Source of the DNA: Paenalicyclobacillus macrosporangiidus | GTDB taxonomy: Bacteria; Bacillota; Bacilli; Alicyclobacillales; Alicyclobacillaceae | Length of the DNA stretch: 64,000 nt | Direction of reading: 5' to 3' | Assembly (NCBI RefSeq): GCF_900116805.1 | Contig: NZ_FPBV01000003.1 | Coordinates: forward strand, 124,001-188,000 | In this document: positions 34,820 to 42,805 of the stretch, piece after piece | How the letters are laid out: each line of letters begins with the position of its first letter | Numbering within the stretch: position 1 is the stretch's first letter | Program-made: the position numbers and the translations under genes | The notes under the pieces: model-generated | The model's database searches: none | Told to the model about the DNA's origin: nothing | Seen by the model: only the letters and a program-made list of their open reading frames with translations

Positions 34820-35707
34820 TCAGCCGACCAGCACCGTCCGCAGTTCGCCGAGCCCCTCCACGGAGGCCACCAACTCATCGCCCGCTTTCAGCCACACGCG
34901 CTTGTCCTCCGGATACCCGAGGATCACGCCTTCTGGCGTGCCGGTGAAGATGAGATCGCCCGGCTTGAGGGTCATGTAGCGGGACGCGTAGTGGATGAGT
35001 TCAGCGCAGTCGAAGATCATGTCGGCCGTATTGGACGACTGGCGCACCTCCCCGTTCAGGCGCAGCTCCAGGCGCAGCGCATTCGGATTCGGGACCTCGT
35101 CCGCGGTCACCAAATACGGTCCGACCGGCGCGAACCCGTCCAGCGTCTTGCCGAGCAGCCACTGGCCGGTGCGGAACTGGAGGTCCCGCGCCGACAGGTC
35201 GTTGCCCGTCGCATACCCGAACACGTACGACAGCGCGTCCTCCTTCGCCACGTCCTTCGCTTCGCGGCCAATCACGATGACCAATTCGACCTCGTAGTCA
35301 ATCTGCTCGGCCGCCGGCAGCTTCACGGCCTCGTTGTGGCCCGCCAGGGCGTTGTTGAACTTGCTGAACAGCACCGGGGAGGTCGGGATGGGCAGGTTCG
35401 ACTCGATGGCGTGCTTGCGGTAATTGGTACCGACGCACAGGATCTTCTCCGGCTGCGCCACGCACGGGCCGAAGACCACCTCGGCCTCCGGCGTGAACAG
35501 CCCTGTCCCCTGGCCCTCCGCCAGCGCCCGCTGAACGAGTTCCGCCACCGCCTTCTTGCCGGCTTCGCCCGCCGCAATCACGGCGTCCACCGTCGGCGGC
35601 ACCGACACCCCGTACCTCGCGGCAGCCGCGGCGATATCCAACACACCTTGGTCCGTCTTCACCCCGAGGGCGTACCCCGTGGATTTGCGCATCGTCAACA
35701 GCTTCAT
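34820..35707 (-). CDS. Fumarylacetoacetate hydrolase (FAH) family protein
   Basis: A 295-aa FAH-fold enzyme. CVGTNYRKHAIE starts the catalytic domain; the metal ligands follow in YEVELVIVIG (two Glu) and GNDLSARDLQ (Asp), and FTGTPEGV closes the site. The family cleaves or dehydrates 2-keto acids, for example 2-keto-3-deoxy sugar acids, ureidoglycolate and acylpyruvates. The start overlaps the end of the LarA-like gene (ATGA). A second, different FAH-family gene lies 9 kb away (44318), so the regulon may use two keto-acid steps. Confidence 0.9.
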   Translation of the reverse strand: MKLLTMRKSTGYALGVKTDQGVLDIAAAAARYGVSVPPTVDAVIAAGEAGKKAVAELVQRALAEGQGTGLFTPEAEVVFGPCVAQPEKILCVGTNYRKHAIESNLPIPTSPVLFSKFNNALAGHNEAVKLPAAEQIDYEVELVIVIGREAKDVAKEDALSYVFGYATGNDLSARDLQFRTGQWLLGKTLDGFAPVGPYLVTADEVPNPNALRLELRLNGEVRQSSNTADMIFDCAELIHYASRYMTLKPGDLIFTGTPEGVILGYPEDKRVWLKAGDELVASVEGLGELRTVLVG

Positions 35708-37020
35708 CCGTGATGTCCTCCTTCTTCCTCGGCGCCCCAAGCCGCCGCCGTATCGAGCGCCCCCGTCTCATCGAAGATCCAGGGCTCCGGCTCCGACAGC
35801 ACGTCCACGTCGTCGCGCTCGCGCAACTCCGGCAGGAGGGACGCCGACACCCGGATAACATCCATCCGCAGCGTCGTGCGGATGTGCACCAGGCGCACGT
35901 CCTCCTCGCGCAGGACGTTGGCCGTCTTGATGGCCGCCTGGATGGCCAGCCGGTCGTTGTCGAGCACCATCGGCAGCTTGACCGGCTCAATCACGGTCGA
36001 CGTCAGGGCGTTCGGGTACGTCTTCAAGAAGTCAATCGCCTCGAAGACCTGGCGCGTCGTCGTGTCCGCGACGCCGAGGCCGTTGGCGTTGCCGTGCGTG
36101 CGCTCCGTCAGGCGGCGCACACAGATGCGCGTCACGCGCGGTCCGCCGGTGGCGTACGGGGTGGCATAGCGGCCGGTGATGTTCGGATCCATCCCGTCGC
36201 CGGAGATGTCCTTGCCAATCTCGTCGACCACCAGCACGTCGATGTCGTCAGCCAGAATGCGCGGCATCAGCGACTTGGCCTTGAGCAGCAGCGGCGGCTC
36301 ATCCGGCAGGATGCGGTCCGCCGGCAGCACGTGGATTTCCGCCACCTGGTCGTACGCGTTTTCAATCACCGCCACGCCGCACAGGATCTTGCCCGTCGCG
36401 AGCGCCACCTCGGCCACCTGCACAATGTGTTCCGCCATGTGGCCGAACCCGAGCTTGTGGCACGATTCGGCCCCCTTTTGCTTGCCGAGGCCGATGGCAA
36501 TCATCTTGACAATCCCGCTCTCGTACGGCCCCCGGAAGGCGGTGTGCGGCTTGATCCGGTTGATGACGACAATCCCGTCCGCCGCGTGCGCCAGTTTGTC
36601 CATGTAGACGGGCAGGCCGTTGGGCAGCGAACCCAGTTGCACGACCTCCATCGACGAGCGGATGGGCGCCCCGACGAACGCTTCCGTCACGCCAAGGCTC
36701 TCCAGCACCTCGCGCTGCCCCTCCGGCGTCGCGCCGCCGTGGCTGCCCATGCCCGGCACGACAAACGGCCGGTATCCGCGCGCCTTCAGGTGCGCCACGA
36801 CCGCCCGCGCCACCCGGTGGATGTCCGCAATCCCGCGGCTTCCGACGACGACCGCCACCTCGCCGCCCGGTGCCGGCCACCGGATCTGGCTGCCCGCGCC
36901 GGCAAACCCGTCCTCCACCGCCTGCCCGATGTCCCCCACGCGGGGACTGGGGAAACGCTGGCGGATGCGCACCATCGGCGGCAGCGGCACGCCGGCCAAC
37001 AGTTCATGCACCACGTTCAA
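35704..37020 (-). CDS. LarA-like (lactate racemase N-terminal domain) protein
   Basis: A protein of about 438 aa related to the nickel-pincer-cofactor racemase family. The N-terminal half has the LarA-like strand/helix pattern with GSHGGATPEGQREVLESLGV where LarA proteins have a GTHRPxTxEE-type motif; INRIKPHTAFRG and VKMIAIGLGKQKGA follow. Because the His-Arg-Pro motif is changed, racemase activity is uncertain. Characterised relatives act on lactate, malate or gluconate. No larB, larC or larE gene is in the window. The start is uncertain: a TTG with GAGG 8 bases upstream is used; another TTG six codons earlier overlaps the SDR stop. Confidence 0.75.
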   Translation of the reverse strand: MNVVHELLAGVPLPPMVRIRQRFPSPRVGDIGQAVEDGFAGAGSQIRWPAPGGEVAVVVGSRGIADIHRVARAVVAHLKARGYRPFVVPGMGSHGGATPEGQREVLESLGVTEAFVGAPIRSSMEVVQLGSLPNGLPVYMDKLAHAADGIVVINRIKPHTAFRGPYESGIVKMIAIGLGKQKGAESCHKLGFGHMAEHIVQVAEVALATGKILCGVAVIENAYDQVAEIHVLPADRILPDEPPLLLKAKSLMPRILADDIDVLVVDEIGKDISGDGMDPNITGRYATPYATGGPRVTRICVRRLTERTHGNANGLGVADTTTRQVFEAIDFLKTYPNALTSTVIEPVKLPMVLDNDRLAIQAAIKTANVLREEDVRLVHIRTTLRMDVIRVSASLLPELRERDDVDVLSEPEPWIFDETGALDTAAAWGAEEEGGHHG

Positions 37021-37034
37021 TTCAGACACCTCGC

Positions 37035-37808
37035 TCAACTGAACTTGCCCGCCGTCACACCGCCGTCCACGACCAATCCGGCGCCCATGACGTAGCGGGA
37101 TTCGTCCGACGCCAGGTACACCGCCGCCATCGCCACGTCCTCCGGCCGCCCCAGTTCGCCGCCCAACTGACGGCGCTTGAGTTGCTCGATGGCAGCCTGC
37201 GGATCGTCATAGGAACGGCGCAGGTAATCCTCGACGAAGGGGGTGTAGATGGTCCCCGGCAGCAGGGCGTTGACCCGGATGTTGTACGGCGCGTAGTCCA
37301 CCTGCATCGACTTGGTCAGCGCCAGCACCGCGCCCTTGGTCGCCGCGTACGCCGCCCGGCGCATCAGGCCCATTTCGGCGATACACGACGACATATTGAT
37401 GATGACGCCCGACTTCTGCGCCATCATCACCGGGACCACCGCCTTCGAGACGAGGTACACCCCCGTCACGTTGACCGCCATCACCCGGTCCCACAGCGCC
37501 CGGTCCACCTCGTGCAACTGCCCCACCGCGCTGATGCCCGCGTTGTTGAACAACACGTCGATCCGCCGGTGGCGCGCCAGCACATCGTCCTTCCAGGCCG
37601 CCACGCTCGCCTCGTCGGTCACATCCATCCGCCGCGCGACCGCCCGGCCGCCCGACGCCTGGATATCCGCCGCCACCGCTTCGGCGGCGGCGAGGTCCAC
37701 ATCGCCGATCTCCACGAGCGCGCCCTCCGCCGCGAAGGCGCGCGCCGTGGCCTCGCCGATGCCCTTGCCGCCGCCGGTGATCAGACACACCTTGTCCTGC
37801 AACCGCAC
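37035..37808 (-). CDS. SDR family oxidoreductase
   Basis: A 257-aa classical SDR with GGGKGIG near residue 12, NNAG, an MSS catalytic serine and YAATKGA. The insertion DYLRRSYDDPQAAIEQLKRRQ before the C-terminal GRPEDVA is like that of sugar or polyol dehydrogenases of the SDR family. It is the first gene of the operon read from the sigma-54 promoter at 37878-37893, some 60 bases upstream, and probably starts a catabolic sequence by oxidising a sugar or hydroxy acid. Confidence 0.9.
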   Translation of the reverse strand: MRLQDKVCLITGGGKGIGEATARAFAAEGALVEIGDVDLAAAEAVAADIQASGGRAVARRMDVTDEASVAAWKDDVLARHRRIDVLFNNAGISAVGQLHEVDRALWDRVMAVNVTGVYLVSKAVVPVMMAQKSGVIINMSSCIAEMGLMRRAAYAATKGAVLALTKSMQVDYAPYNIRVNALLPGTIYTPFVEDYLRRSYDDPQAAIEQLKRRQLGGELGRPEDVAMAAVYLASDESRYVMGAGLVVDGGVTAGKFS

Positions 37809-37874
37809 AGCCGGGCCTCCTCTCCCGCGGGCGGGCGAGACCCGCCCCTGGGTGATCCGTCCGTCCCAAAGCCC
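37809..37874. other. Leader with GC-rich hairpin before the SDR
   Basis: Between the activator stop and the SDR start, GGGCGGG and CCCGCCC form a 7-bp stem with a five-base loop (about 37826-37844). There is no T-run. It may end regulator transcripts or lie in the 5' leader of the sigma-54 transcript. Confidence 0.35.
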
Positions 37875-39815
37875 TCATGCAAGATTCGTGCCATGTCCGG
37901 CAGATCCCGCGTCCGCCTGCCACTGCTTCAACTTGCGCCACAGTGTCGTCCGGCTGATGCCGAGCGTCTGCGCCGCTCGCGTGAGATCGCCGCCCGTGTG
38001 CTGCAGCATTCGCTCCACCGCCCACCGCTCCACGTCCTCCAGGGTGGCGTCGACCGGCGGCACCTCCCCGGTACCAGGAGCGGCCGGCGCCTCCTTCGGC
38101 GCCGTGTCCGGGAGCGCCTTGTGCTCCAGCCAGTCGAGGATCTCCGCCATCCCAATCCGTCCGCTGCCCGCGGTGGCCACCAGGTAATCGCACATGTTCT
38201 GCAACTCGCGCACGTTGCCCGGCCAGTGGTAGTCCTGGAGGATGGGGTAGATGGCGGGATCGATCCGCGGGCGCGCCCCGACCCCCTTGCGCTTGTACCA
38301 CAACTGATGCAGCAGCCGCTCTGTCAGCTCCGGAATGTCCTCGCGCCGCTCGCGCAGCGGCACGGTGTGCAGGCGCAGGACGTCGATGCGGAAGAACAGG
38401 TCCTTGCGGAACTTGCCCTCCTGCACAAACTGCCACAGCGGTTGGTTGGTCGCCGCAATCACCCGCACGTCCACCGGGATCACGCGCTCGCCGCCGATGC
38501 GCATCACCTGGCGCTCCTGCAGCACGCGCAGCAGGCGCTGCTGCACGTGCAACGGCGTCTCGCCGATCTCGTCGAGGAAGATGGTCCCCCCGTGGGCCAG
38601 CTCGAACAACCCCGGTTTTCCGCCCCGGCGCGCCCCCGTGAACGCGCCGTCCTCGTATCCGAACAGTTCGCTCTCCAACAACTGGTCCGGCAGCGCGGCG
38701 CAGTTGACCGCGACGAACGGGCCGCGGGCGCGCGGGCTGGCGTTGTGGATGGACTGGGCCAGGACCTCCTTGCCGGTCCCCGTCTCGCCGACGATGAGCA
38801 CCGACGAGTCCGTCTGCGCGAAGTGGATGGCGCGCGCCACCACCGCGCGCATTGCGCGCGACGGGCCGTACAGGTCGTCGAAGGTGTAGTGCGCCACGTG
38901 GCCGCCCATCGCCCGCTTCTGGCGCACCTGCCGCTCGGCCGACTCAATCTCCTCGACGCGGCTGAGGACGACCATCACGCGCCCCTCCTCGCCGAGGCAG
39001 TGCCGCTCCGCGAAGCACAGTTGACCGCCGACGCGGATGACGTCGGAGCGGTGCCCCTCCGGCGCGGCGTCCGCGAAATCGCACAGCGAAGGCGGCAAGC
39101 ACTGGCGGGCGGGCAGCCCCGCGCAGGTATCACGGCCAATCCAGGCGAGCAGGGTCCGGTTGGCGAACGCCACCGTCCCGCCGTCCAGGACGAGCAGCCC
39201 CTGGTTCGCGCGGTCAATGGCGGTGCGCAGCGTGGTCTGCACGCGCCGCTCCGCCATCCGGGCCGCGACGATGCGCTTGGCCTCCTGGATGGCCGACCAG
39301 ATGGCCGTCTTGCCGGATTCAATCAGGACGCACGGGACGCCGAGATTCGCCCCCTGCATGACGACGCTCGTGTCTCCCACCAGGCAGTCGACGCCCTCGT
39401 CCCGCACCGCCGCCTCCAACCGCCTTCGGCTCTCCTCATCCTCGCCGGTGATCTCGATGGGCACCACGGGAACGCGCAGGATGGGACGCAGTTCCGCCAA
39501 TCCGTCGATGACATTGGTAAACCCGGCCACCCCGATGCGCTTGCCCCGCTCCGCGGCGCGCGTCAAGGCGCGCAACACGTCGTAGGCCGTGACCGCGATC
39601 TCGACGACCGGAACGCCGGCCTGCTCCGCCAACCGCAGGCACGTGCCGCCGCGGCTGATGAGCACCGCCGCGCCTTCTGCGACCGCGCGCCGGCCCAGCC
39701 GCACGCCTTCCTCCATCCGGCCGAGCAGGATCTCCACCCGTTCGCCGTAAGCGCGGCACACCTCTTCCGCGTCCCGGGCCAGATTCTCATACGGTGCAAT
39801 CAGCACGATTTTCAT
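37875..39815 (-). CDS. PrpR-type sigma-54-dependent transcriptional activator
   Basis: A 646-aa enhancer-binding protein. Domains in order: PrpR_N ligand-sensing domain (about 1-190), a PAS domain (about 195-290), the AAA+ motor with Walker A GETGTGKE at 343-350, the sigma-54-contacting GAFTGA loop at 390-395, Walker B IFLDE at 412-416 and the arginine-finger region, and a Fis-type helix-turn-helix near the C-terminus (TRAAQTLGISRTTLWRKL). The start is the ATG with GGAG 6 bases upstream. It lies divergent to the split-dehydratase operon. The four sigma-54 promoters found in this window are its natural targets. The last codons of the gene double as one of those promoters. Confidence 0.94.
   Translation of the reverse strand: MKIVLIAPYENLARDAEEVCRAYGERVEILLGRMEEGVRLGRRAVAEGAAVLISRGGTCLRLAEQAGVPVVEIAVTAYDVLRALTRAAERGKRIGVAGFTNVIDGLAELRPILRVPVVPIEITGEDEESRRRLEAAVRDEGVDCLVGDTSVVMQGANLGVPCVLIESGKTAIWSAIQEAKRIVAARMAERRVQTTLRTAIDRANQGLLVLDGGTVAFANRTLLAWIGRDTCAGLPARQCLPPSLCDFADAAPEGHRSDVIRVGGQLCFAERHCLGEEGRVMVVLSRVEEIESAERQVRQKRAMGGHVAHYTFDDLYGPSRAMRAVVARAIHFAQTDSSVLIVGETGTGKEVLAQSIHNASPRARGPFVAVNCAALPDQLLESELFGYEDGAFTGARRGGKPGLFELAHGGTIFLDEIGETPLHVQQRLLRVLQERQVMRIGGERVIPVDVRVIAATNQPLWQFVQEGKFRKDLFFRIDVLRLHTVPLRERREDIPELTERLLHQLWYKRKGVGARPRIDPAIYPILQDYHWPGNVRELQNMCDYLVATAGSGRIGMAEILDWLEHKALPDTAPKEAPAAPGTGEVPPVDATLEDVERWAVERMLQHTGGDLTRAAQTLGISRTTLWRKLKQWQADAGSAGHGTNLA
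37878..37893 (-). promoter_or_regulatory. Consensus sigma-54 promoter inside the activator's last codons
   Basis: On the minus strand TGGCACGAATCTTGCA has the exact TGGCAC-N5-TTGCA arrangement with GG and GC ten bases apart. It codes at the same time for the C-terminal residues GTNLA of the activator. It would start the SDR/LarA-like/FAH/MDR operon with a leader of about 60 bases. Confidence 0.75.
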
Positions 39816-39844
39816 CGGCATCTCCGGCCCCCTCCCGACCAAAA

Positions 39845-39864
39845 TTGTAACATGTGCGTTTCAA
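39845..39864. promoter_or_regulatory. Putative enhancer-binding site (UAS)
   Basis: TTGTAAC-ATGTGC-GTTTCAA is an inverted repeat with one mismatch pair, about 50-70 bases upstream of the sigma-54 promoter at 39912 and about 30 bases before the activator start. A further GTAAC half-site follows at 39868-39872. It resembles the palindrome at 33742. Confidence 0.5.
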
Positions 39865-39911
39865 TTCGTAACGAGAAAGATTTCGAAGGCGAAAGAGGCC
39901 GACGGATAGAC

Positions 39912-39929
39912 TTGGCATGTGAATTGCTA
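39912..39929 (+). promoter_or_regulatory. Sigma-54 promoter of the dehydratase operon
   Basis: TTGGCATGTGAATTGCTA has GG and GC exactly ten bases apart and differs from consensus at one position (T for C in GGCAC). It points to the UxaA-like gene starting 46 bases downstream. Confidence 0.78.
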
Positions 39930-39974
39930 ACAGAACGGTTGAGGAGTGGGACCCCACAGACGGGAGGCGATCGC

Positions 39975-41132
39975 GTGGAAATCCAAGCCTATGTCCGGGC
40001 GGACGGACGCGTGGGCGTCCGCAACCATGTACTCATTCTGCCTGTGTCATACGAAGTCAATCAGATTGCGGACAGGATTGTCCGGCAGGTGCCGGAGGCG
40101 GTGACGTTCCGCAACCAGCACGGCATCGACCAGACCGGTGCCGACCTGGAGCAGACCCTGCGGGTGTACGAAGGGTTCGCCACTCACCCGAACGTGTTCG
40201 GCGTGGTCATCCTGGGCTGGGGGCACGAGCCGTATGATCTCCCGTCCCTCGCCGCCCGGGCCGAGGCGGCGGGCAAACAGGTGGAACTCGTCACCATCGA
40301 GCAGGTCGGCGGCATGCGCCGCGCCATCGAGCGCGGTGTCCTCGCGGCCCAGCGCTTCGTCGCCGAGCGCGGCAAGGCGCAGCGCCAGCCGGTGCCGCTC
40401 TCCAGCATCATCCTCGGCACGGAATGTGGCGGCTCGGACGCCTGCTCGGGCATCTCCGGCAACCCGGCCCTCGGCGTGGTCAGCGACCTGTTGGTGGCCA
40501 CCGGCGGCACATCCATCCTCTCCGAGACCACGGAGCTCATCGGCGCCGAGCATCTGCTCGCAGAGCGCGCGGTCAGCCCGGAGGTCGCCGAGCGGATCCT
40601 CTTCATCGTGCGGCGCATCGAGGAGAACGCCATGAAGATGGGCGTCGACATCCGCGGCGCGCAGCCAGCCCCCGGCAACATCGAGGGCGGCATCACGACG
40701 ATTGAGGAGAAGAGCCTCGGGTGCATCCACAAGGCGGGGACAGCGCCCATCCGCGAGGTGGTCGAGTATGCCGAGCGGCCGAGCGAGAAGGGGCTGGTCA
40801 TCATGGACACCCCGGGCCACGACATCGAGCAGTTGACCGGCATGGTGGCCGGCGGCGCGCAGATTGTCATCTTCACCACCGGCCGCGGGACGCCGACGGG
40901 CTGCCCCATCGCGCCGGTCATCAAGGTGGCGACCAACACGTTCACCTACCAGCGCATGAAGGACAACATCGACTTCAACGCCGGCACCGTGATCGACGGA
41001 GAAGAGACGGTGGAGCAGGCCGGTCGCCGGTTGTTCCAATTGATGCTGGAGGTCTTGAACGGCGCGCAGACGAAGGCCGAGATCCTCGGCCACCGCGAGT
41101 TCGGCATCTATCGCATCGGGCAGAGTCTCTGA
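39975..41132 (+). CDS. UxaA-family dehydratase, large (catalytic) subunit
   Basis: A 385-aa protein of the altronate/galactarate dehydratase C-terminal domain family. It begins with the typical AYVRADGRVGVRNHVLILP, followed by GTECGGSDACSGISGNPALG (cysteines for the iron site), GNIEGGITTIEEKSLG, TTGRGTPTGCPIAPVIKV and GHREFGIYRIG. The GTG start follows GGGAGG; an enormous open frame upstream is only antisense to other genes. The SAF domain that precedes this region in single-chain UxaA is supplied by the next gene. Relatives dehydrate altronate or galactarate, or act as sulfolactate sulfo-lyase, so the substrate is open. Confidence 0.9.
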   Translation: MEIQAYVRADGRVGVRNHVLILPVSYEVNQIADRIVRQVPEAVTFRNQHGIDQTGADLEQTLRVYEGFATHPNVFGVVILGWGHEPYDLPSLAARAEAAGKQVELVTIEQVGGMRRAIERGVLAAQRFVAERGKAQRQPVPLSSIILGTECGGSDACSGISGNPALGVVSDLLVATGGTSILSETTELIGAEHLLAERAVSPEVAERILFIVRRIEENAMKMGVDIRGAQPAPGNIEGGITTIEEKSLGCIHKAGTAPIREVVEYAERPSEKGLVIMDTPGHDIEQLTGMVAGGAQIVIFTTGRGTPTGCPIAPVIKVATNTFTYQRMKDNIDFNAGTVIDGEETVEQAGRRLFQLMLEVLNGAQTKAEILGHREFGIYRIGQSL

Positions 41133-41193
41133 TCTTCCGCCGCCCCCGCGCGGCTTCTGCCGGCCCGGCCGGCGAGGACTGGAGGTGTTGTTG

Positions 41194-41541
41194 ATGAGCG
41201 AATCCCATCTGGGCACTGGACGCCGCCAATGGGTGGTGATGCATCCCAAGGACGATGTCGCGGTGGCTCTGACGCCGCTTGCCCCTGGGACCGAGGTGGC
41301 GGCGGAGGACGGATCGTTCTCCGTCGTCATCCGGCAGCCCATCCCGTTCGGCCACAAGTTCGCCATCCGGCGCGTATGCAAAGGTGCGCCCGTGCACAAG
41401 TACGGCCAGGTCATCGGCGGCGCGACCGCCGACATCGAGCCGGGTGAGCACGTGCACGTGCACAACGTCGACAGCCTGCGCGCCCGCGGCGACCTCTTGG
41501 CCGCGGCGCAGGGCGGACAGGGAAAGGAGGAGGCCCAATGA
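41194..41541 (+). CDS. UxaA-family SAF-domain small subunit
   Basis: A 115-aa SAF-domain protein, the small half of split UxaA-type dehydratases. VVMHPKDDVAVALTPLAPG is followed by IPFGHKFAIR and the HKYGQVIG stretch that provides metal-site residues. The start has GGAGG 8 bases upstream. It lies between two large-subunit genes and overlaps the second by four bases, so it could pair with either or both. Confidence 0.9.
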   Translation: MSESHLGTGRRQWVVMHPKDDVAVALTPLAPGTEVAAEDGSFSVVIRQPIPFGHKFAIRRVCKGAPVHKYGQVIGGATADIEPGEHVHVHNVDSLRARGDLLAAAQGGQGKEEAQ

Positions 41542-42473
41542 ACACCCTCGCCGCCTATCGGCGCGCGGACGGCCAGGTCGGGGTGCGCAATCACCTGTTC
41601 ACGCTGCCGGCCGTGGTCTGCGCAAACCAGGTCGCCATCGACGTGGCGCGCCGGTTGCCCCGGTTGAAGTACATCGAGCATCAGCACGGCTGTGCCCAAA
41701 TTGGCGCGGACCTGCTGCAGACGCGGCGAGTGTTCGCCCGTCTCGCCCTGCATCCCAATGTGTATGCCAGCATGTTCGTCAGCCTCGGCTGCGAGGCCGT
41801 CGTCGCCAAGAAGCTGGTCGCGGACACCCAGAAGAACGCCCACAAGCCGCTGGAATTGGTCGTCATCCAGGACGCCGGAGGCACCCTGGCGGCGGAACAG
41901 CAGGTCGAAGCGTGGCTGCAGCAGCGGATCCAGGAGGCGGACGCCTTGGTGCGGGAACCGGTGGCCTGGAGCGACATCACCGTCGGCGTCATGGGCGATG
42001 CCGACCTGGCCGGGCGCGGTGCCGTCATGACGTCCATCCTGCAGGCCCTGTCGGACCTCGGGGCGCGCCTGGTCGTCCCCGCCCGGCATGCCGACGCGCT
42101 CCGCCGCGTCGCCGACGATGCCCCGCACAGCGCCTGGGGCGACGGCAGCGGTGCGCGGGCGTGGGTGATGGAGGAAGGCTCCAACGCCCTCGAGACGGCC
42201 ACCGGGTTGACCGCGGCCGGCGCCCATCTGATTGTGCACCTGGCGGACCGGCCGCACGGTTTCGGCACCCCGCTGGCGCCCGTGGTGCGCTGGTCCATCA
42301 ACGAACAGGTGTACAACCGCTTCTACGACGACTTCGACGGGCAACTGGTCGACGAGCTGGACGTGCCGCGGCTGATGGAACAGCTCTCCCGGGTCATCAG
42401 TGGCCAGGAGACGGCCGCCGAGCAGATGGGCATGGACGACTTCGCGCTCTACCGCATCGGACCGACGGTCTGA
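41538..42473 (+). CDS. UxaA-family large-subunit-like protein, short form
   Basis: A 311-aa second member of the large-subunit family, with the start AAYRRADGQVGVRNHLFTLP and the end GMDDFALYRIGP as in its neighbour. It is about 75 residues shorter and lacks the CGGSDACSGISGNP and GRGTPTGCP stretches, although it keeps a CVQIGADL-like region (HGCAQIGADLLQ) and a SLGCEA cysteine. It may be a non-catalytic or altered partner subunit. It overlaps the SAF gene (ATGA), so equal production with it is expected. Confidence 0.85.
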   Translation: MNTLAAYRRADGQVGVRNHLFTLPAVVCANQVAIDVARRLPRLKYIEHQHGCAQIGADLLQTRRVFARLALHPNVYASMFVSLGCEAVVAKKLVADTQKNAHKPLELVVIQDAGGTLAAEQQVEAWLQQRIQEADALVREPVAWSDITVGVMGDADLAGRGAVMTSILQALSDLGARLVVPARHADALRRVADDAPHSAWGDGSGARAWVMEEGSNALETATGLTAAGAHLIVHLADRPHGFGTPLAPVVRWSINEQVYNRFYDDFDGQLVDELDVPRLMEQLSRVISGQETAAEQMGMDDFALYRIGPTV

Positions 42474-42499
42474 GTTCGACGGTTTGATGTTGGACGTTG

Positions 42500-42550
42500 G
42501 GACGTGTCGCTCCGCTCCTGCGCTAAAGCGAGCCGCTCCGCGACACGTCC
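42500..42550. repeat. Inverted repeat 1 of a structured intergenic region
   Basis: GGACGTGTCGC and GCGACACGTCC form a perfect 11-bp stem around 29 bases, which themselves contain TCCGCTC/GAGC complements. It starts 26 bases after the upstream stop codon. There is no T-run, so it looks more like a structured RNA or REP-like unit than a plain terminator. Confidence 0.55.
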
Positions 42551-42674
42551 CCCCGACCACGGTAGGCGTGAGGCGATGGCTCGCGGTTTCCACCAGCGCC
42601 AGCCGCGGAGCGACGCGTCCCCGCTTGCGAACCTTGCGTCTCAAGCAAAATCGGTGCATGCTGAATTTGGACAC

Positions 42675-42708
42675 GTCCTCCGCCCCGCGGATACGCGGAG
42701 CGGAGGAC
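42675..42708. repeat. Inverted repeat 2 of a structured intergenic region
   Basis: A near-perfect hairpin: GTCCTCCGC, an unpaired C, CCGCG, loop GATA, CGCGG, an unpaired A, GCGGAGGAC. With a GATA tetraloop and 14 pairs it should be very stable in RNA or single-stranded DNA. Confidence 0.55.
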
Positions 42709-42714
42709 ATGAAG

Positions 42715-42748
42715 GCGGCCGGAGAGACACGGGCCGGACTCCGGCCGC
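42715..42748. repeat. Inverted repeat 3 of a structured intergenic region
   Basis: GCGGCCGGAG and CTCCGGCCGC form a perfect 10-bp stem around 14 bases. It follows hairpin 2 by only six bases and ends about 57 bases before the aldehyde dehydrogenase start. No gene is seen anywhere in 42474-42805. Confidence 0.55.
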
Positions 42749-42805
42749 CGCTTCACGCGTTTCGGCCCGACGAACCTTGGCATTTTGACCTGGAGGGATG
42801 TCACG

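Noticed and set aside
37809-37874. Strong terminator between the activator and the SDR gene
   Set aside because: The hairpin is stable but lacks a T-run and lies just downstream of a sigma-54 promoter that must read through it.
36870-39974. Very long plus-strand open frame preceding the UxaA-like gene
   Set aside because: It is antisense to the LarA-like, SDR and activator genes, has an Arg/His/Ala-biased composition without any motif, and real homology begins only at the GTG at 39975.
42770-42800. Sigma-54 promoter before the aldehyde dehydrogenase (TTGGCATTTTGACC)
   Set aside because: GG is followed after ten bases by TG, not GC, so the essential -12 element is missing.
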